Source of the DNA: CAZFJG01 sp964410915
GTDB lineage: Bacteria; Synergistota; Synergistia; Synergistales; JAFGMB01
Length of the DNA: 64,000 nucleotides
NCBI GenBank assembly: GCA_964410915.1
Contig: CAYPIU010000005.1
Coordinates: forward strand, 1 to 64,000
Direction of reading: 5' to 3'
Within the stretch, counting starts at the first letter, position 1, and the number at the start of each line of letters is the position of its first letter. The position numbers and the translations under genes were made by a program. This document shows positions 34,128-42,650 of the stretch, piece after piece. The notes below the pieces were generated by a model, which saw nothing but the letters and a program-made list of their open reading frames with translations, was not told the origin of the DNA and did not search any database.

Positions 34128-34240
34128 AAATTTAATGGCAGGGGGGGAGATATGAATATTAAAAATTCTTTTAAAGTTACAAACTATTCAGGATACGGTC
34201 AATTAAACAGAACGAAAGGTTAAAGGGGTGGTTAACACAA

Positions 34241-34864
34241 ATGATGAAGATCATGACAAGCGGATTATGGAAATTACTGGAATACCCTCAAAAAGCAATA
34301 ATGATAATTTCTTCTTTATCAATTCTTACACTTGTTGTTGTTCAGGTTATTTTGCGGTACGTATTTGTAATGCCTCTTATGGGTATAGAGGAAATTGCAA
34401 CCATGGTAGGCTTCTGGCTTTATTTCATGGGGGCCTCATGGGGAACTGCAGACAGAAGTCATATCAAAGCTGACCTTGTAAATGCTTTTGTAAAAAATCC
34501 AAAGATCCTTGTCTGGATCAAATCTCTTACTGCATTCCTTTCTGTATGCCTAAGCCTCTTCATGACATATTGGGGCTGGAAGTATGTCGTCTGGGGATTC
34601 CAGAAGGGACAGGCATCTTTCACACTAATGATACCTATGATCTATTCCCAGGTAAGCATATTCATCTGCGCACTTCTGATGGATTTCTATTTTGCAGTTG
34701 AATTCATGGATTACTTCTCCCAGGCTACAGGAAAGGCCCCACTGACAATAGGAATGGAAGAAGAAGAAAAGATCGAGGAAGTCCTTGAAGAAACAGGGTT
34801 AAAGGATCTTTCCAGTAACATCGGGAAAGATGAAAAATCCAGCGATAGAGTAACGGAGGAATAG
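34241..34864 (+). CDS. dctQ: TRAP transporter small permease (DctQ family)
   Basis: 207 aa, four membrane segments in the first 165 residues (LVVVQVILRYVFVMPLMGIE, VGFWLYFMGASWGTADRSHI) and an unusual charged tail of about 40 residues after the last helix (GMEEEEKIEEVLEETGLKDL). ATG after AAGGGGTGG. Two bases separate its stop from the dctM start. Confidence 0.92.
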   Translation: MMKIMTSGLWKLLEYPQKAIMIISSLSILTLVVVQVILRYVFVMPLMGIEEIATMVGFWLYFMGASWGTADRSHIKADLVNAFVKNPKILVWIKSLTAFLSVCLSLFMTYWGWKYVVWGFQKGQASFTLMIPMIYSQVSIFICALLMDFYFAVEFMDYFSQATGKAPLTIGMEEEEKIEEVLEETGLKDLSSNIGKDEKSSDRVTEE

Positions 34865-34866
34865 AT

Positions 34867-36168
34867 ATGGTTATTGCGATTAATCTTCTTATCCTGATAG
34901 GTCTGATAGTCCTCGGCTTACCAGTAGCATTATGTTTCATGTCTGCAGCTATCTACATGGGAATGGTTTACGGTTTCAGTTTTGGTTTCCTTCTTCCTGC
35001 AGGCTACTACGCTCTTAATTCGCTGACCCTGCTTTCCATGCCTTTCTTCATTATGGCAGGAGCACTTATGTCATCATCAGGAATTGCACAGAGACTTACA
35101 ATCTTCGCGCAGGCATTCCTCGGAAGAATGCGTGGTGGTATGGGAGCAGCAACAATAGTCGCATGTGCAATATTTGGTTCAATAGCAGGAACATGTACAG
35201 CTGCCGTGGCATGCATCGGAGGCATCATGATACCCCGCCTTGAAAGCTTTGGTTACCCAAGACCCTACTCAGTGGCGATAGTAAGCTGTGCATCCGTTCT
35301 TGGACAGCTCATCCCGCCAAGTGTCCCAATGATACTCTACGCATGGGTAACCCAGCAGTCAGTTGCAGCATGCTTCCTGGCCACTGTCCTTCCAGGTATA
35401 CTGATGACCTTCCTTATGTGTGTACTTAATTACTTTGAAGTCAAAAAAATACCAACTATCACCGTAGAACCCAAGATATCTTTTGATGACAAGCTCAAAT
35501 TGATCGGAAATGCTACAAAAACCGGTATATGGAGTTTGTTAATGCCTGTAATAATTCTCGGAGGTATTTACGGAGGGATCACTACTCCAACGGAATCTGC
35601 TGCTATAGCCATGTTCTACGCGATACTTGTAGGTTTTCTGATTCACAGGGAGCTCAACCTTAAGAAACTTGGCCATTCACTGGTGAGTTCAGCAACAACA
35701 AGCGGCGTCTGCGCATTAATGCTCTTTTTCGTTTCTATTCTGGCTAAGATCTATACCATGCAGCAGATACCACAGCAGCTTGCAGATTTTCTACTGACAC
35801 TTTCCGACAACAAGTATGTTCTTCTTTTACTGGTTAACCTATTCCTGATCATGATCGGCATGATGATGGACGACTTCAGCGGAACAATGCTTGCTGCTCC
35901 GCTCCTTCTGCCACTGATGTTAAAGATCGGAGTCCATCCAGTACATTTCGCCGCCATAGTGGGGACAAACCTGGGACTCGGAAATGTTACTCCTCCGTGT
36001 GCACCAATACTTTACCTTGGGGGAAGAATTGGCGGAGCCTCGTTTGATGAATATGTCAAACCGGCAGCCAAAATAATGCTCATGGTGCAGCTACCGGTCG
36101 TTTTAATAACAACATATTTCCCGCAGCTATCACTGTTCCTGCCAAAACTCATCATGAACATTAAATAA
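34867..36168 (+). CDS. dctM: TRAP transporter large permease (DctM family)
   Basis: 433 aa, about 12 membrane segments; MPFFIMAGALMSSSGIAQRL, FGSIAGTCTAAVACIGGIMI, SVLGQLIPPSVPMILYAW and GGITTPTESAAIAMFYAIL are DctM signatures. Second DctPQM-type system, belonging to the IclR/Ort operon. Confidence 0.95.
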   Translation: MVIAINLLILIGLIVLGLPVALCFMSAAIYMGMVYGFSFGFLLPAGYYALNSLTLLSMPFFIMAGALMSSSGIAQRLTIFAQAFLGRMRGGMGAATIVACAIFGSIAGTCTAAVACIGGIMIPRLESFGYPRPYSVAIVSCASVLGQLIPPSVPMILYAWVTQQSVAACFLATVLPGILMTFLMCVLNYFEVKKIPTITVEPKISFDDKLKLIGNATKTGIWSLLMPVIILGGIYGGITTPTESAAIAMFYAILVGFLIHRELNLKKLGHSLVSSATTSGVCALMLFFVSILAKIYTMQQIPQQLADFLLTLSDNKYVLLLLVNLFLIMIGMMMDDFSGTMLAAPLLLPLMLKIGVHPVHFAAIVGTNLGLGNVTPPCAPILYLGGRIGGASFDEYVKPAAKIMLMVQLPVVLITTYFPQLSLFLPKLIMNIK

Positions 36169-36302
36169 CAGCAACAATGGAGTTTTTAGATTCATATATG
36201 GATAAATGAAGGAGTGATGCCAGGGAAAAGATCTTTGAGGTTAAAGGAGAAGTAGAGTTAAAGTAAAATTGGCTCCAAAAATTTCAGGAGGTGTCTAAAA
36301 TA

Positions 36303-37313
36303 ATGAAAAAGTTCCTGGTAGTATTTTTGGTAGTAGCTCTGGTAGTAAGCCTTGCTTCAGTAGCCGTTGCAGCACCAAAATGGAAATTCAAAATGGGTCA
36401 CGCTAATCCTATAGAAACTCCCTATGATCAGACGACCAAGCAATTCGCCGAATTTGCCAAAGAGATGACTGACGGACAGGTTGAGGTAAGCATTTTCCCG
36501 AATAACCAGCTGGGTGACTGGACTGAAACTTTTGAGCTTATTATGCGCGGAGACGTCGAAATGGGCTTCCAGATCGCAAATGCTGCCTATGACCCCAGAC
36601 TGAACTTCGCCTATTATATGCCTTACGTTGTTACCAATGTTGAGGAAGCCAAAGAAGCATACGGTCCTGGTGGCTGGGCTCTTGGAATAGCCGAGCAGCT
36701 TTGGGCTGATCATGGTATCAAGGCTCTTGCCGTATTCCCCGTAGGAGTAGCAGGCGTATCTCTCAGCGAAGTACCTGAGGGCCCGGGGGATCCTGATGTT
36801 GCAAAAGGCATGAAGATCCGTGTAATGCCCCTTAAAGCATGCGAACTTACATACAAAAGACTTGGATATATACCCACCCCTATCCCCTATGCTGAAACCT
36901 ACAGCGCAATCCAGACCGGTATAGCAGACGGCCAGATGGGCGGAGGTTCTTTCCAGGCATGGTCCTTCAGAGATGTCAACAGTGTATGGGTAAGATACAA
37001 TGACTACTTTGAGAACCATTTCATTGTAATAAACCAGGATATTTGGGACGATCTTCCTGAAGATGTACAGGAAGGACTCCAGGAAGCAGCAAATAAAGCT
37101 TCTGAGATCCGCTGGGAGCAGGTCAAGACTGAAGACCAGCACTACGTGGATATTCTGAAAAATGATTTTGACTGGACAATCGTCAACCTTTCCAAGGCAG
37201 AACTCGATGCATGTGCCAAGGCAGTCCGTGAGGATGTATGGCCGGAACTGAAAGAAATGCTCGGAGAAAAACTCTTCAACCAGGCCATGGAAGGCATAGG
37301 TATGAGCAATTAG
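36303..37313 (+). CDS. dctP: TRAP transporter solute-binding protein (DctP family)
   Basis: Periplasmic receptor, 336 aa. Signal peptide MKKFLVVFLVVALVVSLASV to AVAA/PKWKFKMGHANP. KGMKIRVMPLKACELTYKRL with the carboxylate-binding Arg and PIPYAETYSAIQTGIADGQM form the pocket region. Start at ATG 36303; the in-frame GTG at 36291 overlaps the GGAGG site. Here the receptor follows the permeases. A terminator-like hairpin follows at 37366. Ligand unknown; the operon suggests a C5 amino or diamino acid. Confidence 0.94.
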   Translation: MKKFLVVFLVVALVVSLASVAVAAPKWKFKMGHANPIETPYDQTTKQFAEFAKEMTDGQVEVSIFPNNQLGDWTETFELIMRGDVEMGFQIANAAYDPRLNFAYYMPYVVTNVEEAKEAYGPGGWALGIAEQLWADHGIKALAVFPVGVAGVSLSEVPEGPGDPDVAKGMKIRVMPLKACELTYKRLGYIPTPIPYAETYSAIQTGIADGQMGGGSFQAWSFRDVNSVWVRYNDYFENHFIVINQDIWDDLPEDVQEGLQEAANKASEIRWEQVKTEDQHYVDILKNDFDWTIVNLSKAELDACAKAVREDVWPELKEMLGEKLFNQAMEGIGMSN

Positions 37314-37365
37314 TAAGACTCTTTCCAGAAATGTTTTATAACGGGATAGAGTAAGCTGTTTTTTG

Positions 37366-37396
37366 AAAGGGCGGGTTTATGCCCGCCCTTTTCTTT
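37366..37396 (+). terminator. Rho-independent terminator after dctP
   Basis: AAGGGCGGG/CCCGCCCTT stem with a six-base loop, followed by a T-rich tract. It separates the TRAP genes from the aminotransferase-OrtAB genes, so the latter may depend on read-through or on a promoter I cannot place in 37400-37490. Confidence 0.8.
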
Positions 37397-37495
37397 TCTA
37401 CTGGGGGAAGATCCTGAAATACCTGTTATAACCTGGATTTTCATGTACAATATTGGAAAATTCAGATTGAAGTACTTTAAAAGGAGCTGAAGCAA

Positions 37496-38854
37496 GTGAC
37501 TTCCAGAAAACTTGACAAATGCATGAAACTGGTCGAGGAAGATAAGGCTATTACCTCACCTGCAGCAAAAGTACCTTACTACCCACTCGTTGTAAAAAGT
37601 GCAAAGGGCTCAATTGTCGAAGATGTGGATGGCAATAAATATATCGACCTTCTTTCAAGTGCAGGCGCAATAAATACCGGTCACTGCCATCCTGACGTGG
37701 TAAAAGCCATAAAAGAACAATCAGAAAAACTTATACTCTACACCCATGTTTATATGTATCATGAACCTATCATCGATCTTACCAGGGAACTGATAAATAT
37801 ATCTCCAGGCAACTACAGAAAAAGAGTATTTTACGGGCTTTGCGGCTCGGATTCTAATGACGGTGCCATAAAACTTGCCCGAACTTCTACCGGCAGAACC
37901 AAGATAATCTCTTTCATTCGGGGATACCACGGAAGCACATATGGAGCTTTATCGCTTAGCGCTGTAAGCCTCCCGATGAGACGGAATCTTGGCCCCCTTC
38001 TCCCTGAGATCTACCATGTCCCTTTCCCAGATACTTACAGGACACCCTTTCCTGGAATGTCCGGGGATGAAGTCGCGGATTACACTATAAAACAGATCGA
38101 GAATGCTTTCGAGACATATATTCCTGCGGATGAGGTAGCTGCCTTTATTATGGAACCCATCCAGGGCGATGCGGGACTGGTTGTACCACCCATAAAGTTT
38201 GTCAAAGATCTGAAAAAACTTTGCGAAAAACATGGAATTCTTTTCTTTTCAGAAGAAGTTCAACAGGGTTTTGGCAGAACAGGAAAATGGTTTGGCATAG
38301 AAAATTTTGATGTCATACCTGACGGGATAATAATGGGCAAGGCTATGGCATCAGGACTTCCGCTCGGGGGAATGGTCGCAAGAGCAGAACTAATGGAAAA
38401 CTGGGAAGCACCAGCTCATCTTTTTACTGCTGCGGGAAACCCTGTATGTTGTGCCGCCTCTCTTGCAACCATAAACGTAATAAGAAATGAAAACCTTCTG
38501 GACCATGTAAGCACAATTGGGACCTATGCAAAAGATCGTTTCACCAGAATGCAGGAGAAATATGAGATCATCGGAGATGTACGTGGAATTGGCCTGTCTA
38601 TCGCTGTGGACCTTGTAAAGGACAGACTTTCCAAAGACAGGAACAGGGAAGCAGCTGCCAAGATATGTTATAGATGCTGGGAAAAGGGGCTTTTACTATC
38701 CTTCTTCAGCGGATCAGTTCTGAGATTCCAGCCTCCCCTGGTCATTACAAAAGCACAAATAGACGAATCCATGGATAAAATAGATGCAAGTATTGGAGAA
38801 TACCTGAAAGGTGATATCCCCGATTCAGTCCTTGAAACTGTCAAGGGCTGGTAA
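37496..38854 (+). CDS. Class III aminotransferase (GabT-like)
   Basis: Fold-type I class III transaminase, 452 aa. FYGLCGSDSNDGAIKLART is the cofactor phosphate region, FFSEEVQQGFGRTGKWFG the region of the pyridine-binding acid, IIMGKAMASGLPLGG the Schiff-base Lys. Note EEV where most relatives have DEV, so the usual pyridine-binding Asp is replaced by Glu. Start GTG after AAGGAG. It lies 45 bp upstream of ortA. It could make 2-amino-4-oxopentanoate from 2,4-diaminopentanoate or a related diamino acid, but 4-aminobutyrate-type activity is an alternative. Confidence 0.9.
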   Translation: MTSRKLDKCMKLVEEDKAITSPAAKVPYYPLVVKSAKGSIVEDVDGNKYIDLLSSAGAINTGHCHPDVVKAIKEQSEKLILYTHVYMYHEPIIDLTRELINISPGNYRKRVFYGLCGSDSNDGAIKLARTSTGRTKIISFIRGYHGSTYGALSLSAVSLPMRRNLGPLLPEIYHVPFPDTYRTPFPGMSGDEVADYTIKQIENAFETYIPADEVAAFIMEPIQGDAGLVVPPIKFVKDLKKLCEKHGILFFSEEVQQGFGRTGKWFGIENFDVIPDGIIMGKAMASGLPLGGMVARAELMENWEAPAHLFTAAGNPVCCAASLATINVIRNENLLDHVSTIGTYAKDRFTRMQEKYEIIGDVRGIGLSIAVDLVKDRLSKDRNREAAAKICYRCWEKGLLLSFFSGSVLRFQPPLVITKAQIDESMDKIDASIGEYLKGDIPDSVLETVKGW

Positions 38855-38899
38855 ATACAGAATTAGACTGATAAATATCTATAATAAGGAGGAATTAAG

Positions 38900-39214
38900 T
38901 TGGCTGCCAAAAAGATCCCTGCAGGAACCTGGGTACAGATCGAGACCGTTGTTCTTGAAGCAGGAAACAGGGCTGAGCATCTCCCGGAAGATACTAAAAG
39001 CCATCCTTTACAAATGTGGGTTAAGGGTTACCTTGGAGAAGAAGCACAAATTGGAGATATCGTAACAATAGAAACAATAATAGGACGGCACCTCCAGGGT
39101 AAACTTATTGCTGAAAACCCTCCATATAAACATAATTTTGGTCGTGCGATTCCCGAACTCCTCTCTGTAGGAGCTGAACTTCGTAACCTTATCAGAATGG
39201 GGGAAGAAAAATGA
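38900..39214 (+). CDS. ortA: 2-amino-4-oxopentanoate thiolase, alpha subunit
   Basis: Small subunit of the thiolase that, with OrtB, cleaves 2-amino-4-oxopentanoate with CoA to acetyl-CoA and D-alanine in clostridial ornithine fermentation. 104 aa, the normal size. AGTWVQIETVVLEAGNRAEH and GYLGEEAQIGDIVTIETIIG match the family. TTG start at 38900, seven bases after AAGGAGG. Its stop overlaps the ortB ATG (ATGA), the usual coupling of this pair. Confidence 0.88.
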   Translation: MAAKKIPAGTWVQIETVVLEAGNRAEHLPEDTKSHPLQMWVKGYLGEEAQIGDIVTIETIIGRHLQGKLIAENPPYKHNFGRAIPELLSVGAELRNLIRMGEEK

Positions 39215-40620
39215 CCGGTAAAAGCTATAGTGAAGTAATGGCAAGAAAAAACTCTATAATGAAAAAAGCTCTTGGACTCGACTATGAAGAATTTGAGGGT
39301 AAGGGGCTGCGTTTTGACTACGAAGGCATGATGGAAAAAGCCGGTTACTCCATCGAAGAGGTACGAAAGATACAACAGGAAACAAACGTCGGGAACACCC
39401 CTCTGATCGAGCTCAGAAATTTAACCGCTGCAGCAAGGGCCCTTGCTGCACCCGGGAAAGGCGCAAGGATCTTTGTCAAGGATGAAGCAAGCAATCCTTC
39501 CGGGAGTTTTAAGGCCAGGCGAGCTTCCGTTTCATGCTATTATGCCGCAGAAAAAGGATACAAGGGCGTTATAGCTGCAACAAGCGGTAATTATGGAGCC
39601 GCAGTGGCATCACAGGCAAATATGAGAAATCTTAAGACCATAATAGTACAGGAACTCTTTGACAGCAGGGGTATAGGTCAACCCGAGATACTTGAAAAGG
39701 GTAGAAAATGTGAAGCTTATGGATCGGAAGTTTTACAGTTAACAGTAGGGCCTGAACTTTTTTATACTTTTCTTCTGACCCTCGAAGAAACAGGATATTT
39801 TAATGCATCGCTCTATACTCCCTTTGGAATAGCAGGAATTGAAACTCTTGGTTACGAATTGACAGAACAGGTCAGGGCAAGATGCGGAAAAGACCCTGAT
39901 GCTGTTCTGGTAACACATGCTGGAGGGGGGAATCTTACCGGAACTGCAAGAGGGCTTGCTAAAGCCGGAGCAACCGATACAAAACTTATAGGTGCCTCTG
40001 TTGATCTTACGGGACTCCATATGGCAAGTGATAATGACTTTAACAGAAAATCATTTACCACTGGACACACGGGCTTTGGAGTTCCATTTGCTACCTGGCC
40101 TGACAGGGCTGATGTACCAAGAAATGCCGCAAGGCCACTGAGATATATGGACCGATACGTTACGATCTCCCAGGGAGAGGTCTTTTATATTACTGAAGCT
40201 CTTGCTCAACTCGAAGGTATGGAAAGAGGACCTGCCGGAAATACATCCCTGACAGCTGCTTTTGCAATTGCCCAGGAGATGGATGAAGATGAAGTTCTTG
40301 TAGTTCAGGAAACTGAATATACTGGCGCTGGTAAACATTTGACTGCTCAACTTACTTTTGCACGGGAAAACGGAATAGATATAAGACGGGGAGATCCTTC
40401 AGATCAGGTCCCCGGTAAAAACATCATAATCCCGGAAAAAGCATCCATGATAAGTGTAAAAGAAATTGAACTTGACAAATTACGTAAATCCTATATCCGT
40501 AATTCTCTAAAACACAACGATATTGAACCGGGAACACTTGAAGATGAAGATATTGAATTCCTCGCAGAAGAAGTAAGTAAGGATATTTCCTTTATAAACA
40601 AGACACTTAAGGAAATGTAA
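39211..40620 (+). CDS. ortB: 2-amino-4-oxopentanoate thiolase, beta subunit (PLP)
   Basis: Catalytic PLP subunit, 469 aa, fold type II. Schiff-base Lys in NPSGSFKARRASVS; TSGNYGAAVASQANMRNLKT substrate/cofactor loop; THAGGGNLTGTARGLAKAG phosphate loop. Size and ortA adjacency support the assignment. The D-ornithine aminomutase and 2,4-diaminopentanoate dehydrogenase genes usually found beside it are absent from this window. A perfect terminator hairpin follows at the stop. Confidence 0.9.
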   Translation: MTGKSYSEVMARKNSIMKKALGLDYEEFEGKGLRFDYEGMMEKAGYSIEEVRKIQQETNVGNTPLIELRNLTAAARALAAPGKGARIFVKDEASNPSGSFKARRASVSCYYAAEKGYKGVIAATSGNYGAAVASQANMRNLKTIIVQELFDSRGIGQPEILEKGRKCEAYGSEVLQLTVGPELFYTFLLTLEETGYFNASLYTPFGIAGIETLGYELTEQVRARCGKDPDAVLVTHAGGGNLTGTARGLAKAGATDTKLIGASVDLTGLHMASDNDFNRKSFTTGHTGFGVPFATWPDRADVPRNAARPLRYMDRYVTISQGEVFYITEALAQLEGMERGPAGNTSLTAAFAIAQEMDEDEVLVVQETEYTGAGKHLTAQLTFARENGIDIRRGDPSDQVPGKNIIIPEKASMISVKEIELDKLRKSYIRNSLKHNDIEPGTLEDEDIEFLAEEVSKDISFINKTLKEM

Positions 40621-40664
40621 ATTAAACAGGCAGGGGACATTCCCTGTCCCCTGCCTGTTTAATT
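40620..40664. terminator. Bidirectional terminator between ortB and the exonuclease III gene
   Basis: AATTAAACAGGCAGGGGACA (40620-40639) and its exact reverse complement (40645-40664), loop of five. Twenty paired bases between convergent genes. Confidence 0.85.
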
Positions 40665-40677
40665 GTAAAAAAATGGA

Positions 40678-41472
40678 CTAAACTCCAGGAATGTCAAAAA
40701 CCGAAACGACCGGAGTATGATCAGATGGTTTCTCCCATGACCTGGGATCCCTGTCAACATAGCAGTCAAGACACATCCCGCTTAAAGGCTCAGTGGCAAG
40801 AACGTGGTCTATTCTCCATCCTATATTTCGCTTCAATGAATCTTTTACCCTGTAATCCCAGAAAGAAAACTCTCCTTCACCTGGCCTGAATTTTCTAAAA
40901 ACATCTGTGAATCTTGTACCCCTTACACTTTCAAAAACAGACTTGACATCTTCATGAAAACAGACATGGTTTTTTTTCGTCTCGGGTTTTGTTACGTCAA
41001 GATCACTTGGAGCCACATTCAGATCTCCAACCCACAAAATATTTTCTTCCGTTGAATAATTTGTGTTTACAACGTCACCTATCCTCTTGAGAAATGATAG
41101 TTTGTATTTGTAATTCTCATGTTCTATTGATTTACCCTGTGGGACATATGCATTGATAAGGGATATTGAAGCTATCTTCGCCTGGATCAGTCTTGTTTCA
41201 CCTGAAGGAATGCTTCCGTCCCCAAAACCGTAAACAACATTTTCAAGTGGATATCTACTTGCTATAGCAACCCCGTTATATCCCTTTTCTCCTCTGAAGG
41301 CCACTTTATATCCCTTTTCTTCAAAAAAGTCTGTCGGGAATGTCTGATCCTGTGTTTTTGTCTCCTGAAGGCACAGAATATCAATATCTTTCTGAGAAAG
41401 CCACTTATCGAGAATATGGAGTCTGCTCCTTACCGAATTAACATTGAAAGTTGCCACATTGATAACTCCCAT
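40678..41472 (-). CDS. xth: Exodeoxyribonuclease III / AP endonuclease
   Basis: DNA repair nuclease, 264 aa, cutting at abasic sites and trimming 3' ends. ATFNVNSVRSRLHIL, ILCLQETKTQD (metal-binding Glu), WVGDLNVAPSDLDV (Asp/Asn), WRIDHVLATEPL and SDHTPVV (catalytic Asp/His) are all present. Single-gene unit, divergent from the channel gene. Confidence 0.95.
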   Translation of the reverse strand: MGVINVATFNVNSVRSRLHILDKWLSQKDIDILCLQETKTQDQTFPTDFFEEKGYKVAFRGEKGYNGVAIASRYPLENVVYGFGDGSIPSGETRLIQAKIASISLINAYVPQGKSIEHENYKYKLSFLKRIGDVVNTNYSTEENILWVGDLNVAPSDLDVTKPETKKNHVCFHEDVKSVFESVRGTRFTDVFRKFRPGEGEFSFWDYRVKDSLKRNIGWRIDHVLATEPLSGMCLDCYVDRDPRSWEKPSDHTPVVSVFDIPGV

Positions 41473-41569
41473 TATCTAAAAACCCCCTTTATCCTTAAAA
41501 ACGTGTAAAATCAATTGTAAGATATAATGTGAAAATAATAAATCGTGCCGGTAGAAAGGATCCTGTCTG

Positions 41570-42604
41570 ATGGAGAGAAAAACTAAAATACTTCTGTTGA
41601 TCCTGGCAGGAGTTCTTGCCGGATCTTTCACTGGGATGCATCTGATAGTCGGCCTATCCTGGACTGACTCTGTTTATTATACAGTTATCACCCTGTCCAC
41701 TGTGGGTTTTGAAGCACCAGAAGGCCTCACACCAACGGGGAAATTGTTTATTGCGTTCATAATAATAACCGGCATCGGTTTTGCAGGTTACATACTGGGT
41801 AACCTGACACAGATCTTGATCGAAGAGAAACTTATCCTCTCAATGGGGAAAGGCGGGGACAAAAGGATGAAAGAATTGAAGAACCACTGGATCATATGCG
41901 GGCTTGGGAGATACGGATACAGGGTTACATCCCTGCTTTCAGATGAAAATATTCCATTTGTAGCTATAGAGATCGATGAAGACCGGGTATCGGATGCAAG
42001 AGAGAAAAATATGCTTGTCCTTCAGGGAGATGCCACTGAAGAGGAGATCCTCCAGGAAGCTGGAATAGAAAAAGCGGAAGGAATGATAATCGCACTTGAA
42101 GATGAAGCAGATATCGTTTATACAACTCTTACTTCCAGAGCAATAAAAAAAGAACTTCGAATAATTGCCAGAGCAAGCGACACACAGGGAGTGGAAATGC
42201 TTTACAGGGCCGGGGCGGACAAAGTCATTAACCCTGTAATGGCAGGAGCTGCTTCAATGGTAAGAGCCTCACTTCAACCTTCTGTTGCAGATTTTCTCGA
42301 GCTTGTGAACATTTCAAGAAAACTTGACCTTGATTTTGGAACTTTAACAATACACAAGGACAGTTATATGGTCGGTCAGACTCTCTCAAAAGCACCTATC
42401 CGATCAGAATACCGGACTACCGTAATTGCAATAATGAAACCAGGAGGAGATGTTATATATAATCCTGAAGGAAGTTACATGATCGAAGAAAATGACAGAT
42501 TGATAATCTTTGGGGAAAGACATCAGATGTCCAGATTAAGGGAAGATGTTGCCTGTGTAACATGCTCCGAAACTATCGAAACAAAGGAAAAGACGGGAGA
42601 ATAA
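41570..42604 (+). CDS. Two-TM potassium channel with RCK (TrkA-N/C) domain
   Basis: MthK-like K+ channel, 344 aa. TM1 about 7-27, pore helix and filter YTVITLSTVGFEAPEGL, TM2 about 58-82, then RCK_N with NAD-type fold HWIICGLGRYGYRVTSLL (about 102-225) and a TrkA-C domain (about 250-335). The filter reads TVGFE rather than TVGYG, a variation seen in some bacterial channels that may alter selectivity. Gating ligand (Ca2+, NAD(H) or nucleotide) not predictable here. Confidence 0.9.
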   Translation: MERKTKILLLILAGVLAGSFTGMHLIVGLSWTDSVYYTVITLSTVGFEAPEGLTPTGKLFIAFIIITGIGFAGYILGNLTQILIEEKLILSMGKGGDKRMKELKNHWIICGLGRYGYRVTSLLSDENIPFVAIEIDEDRVSDAREKNMLVLQGDATEEEILQEAGIEKAEGMIIALEDEADIVYTTLTSRAIKKELRIIARASDTQGVEMLYRAGADKVINPVMAGAASMVRASLQPSVADFLELVNISRKLDLDFGTLTIHKDSYMVGQTLSKAPIRSEYRTTVIAIMKPGGDVIYNPEGSYMIEENDRLIIFGERHQMSRLREDVACVTCSETIETKEKTGE

Positions 42605-42650
42605 ATGGGATAGAACAATTTCATCTATTCTCCCGAACATTATAATATGG

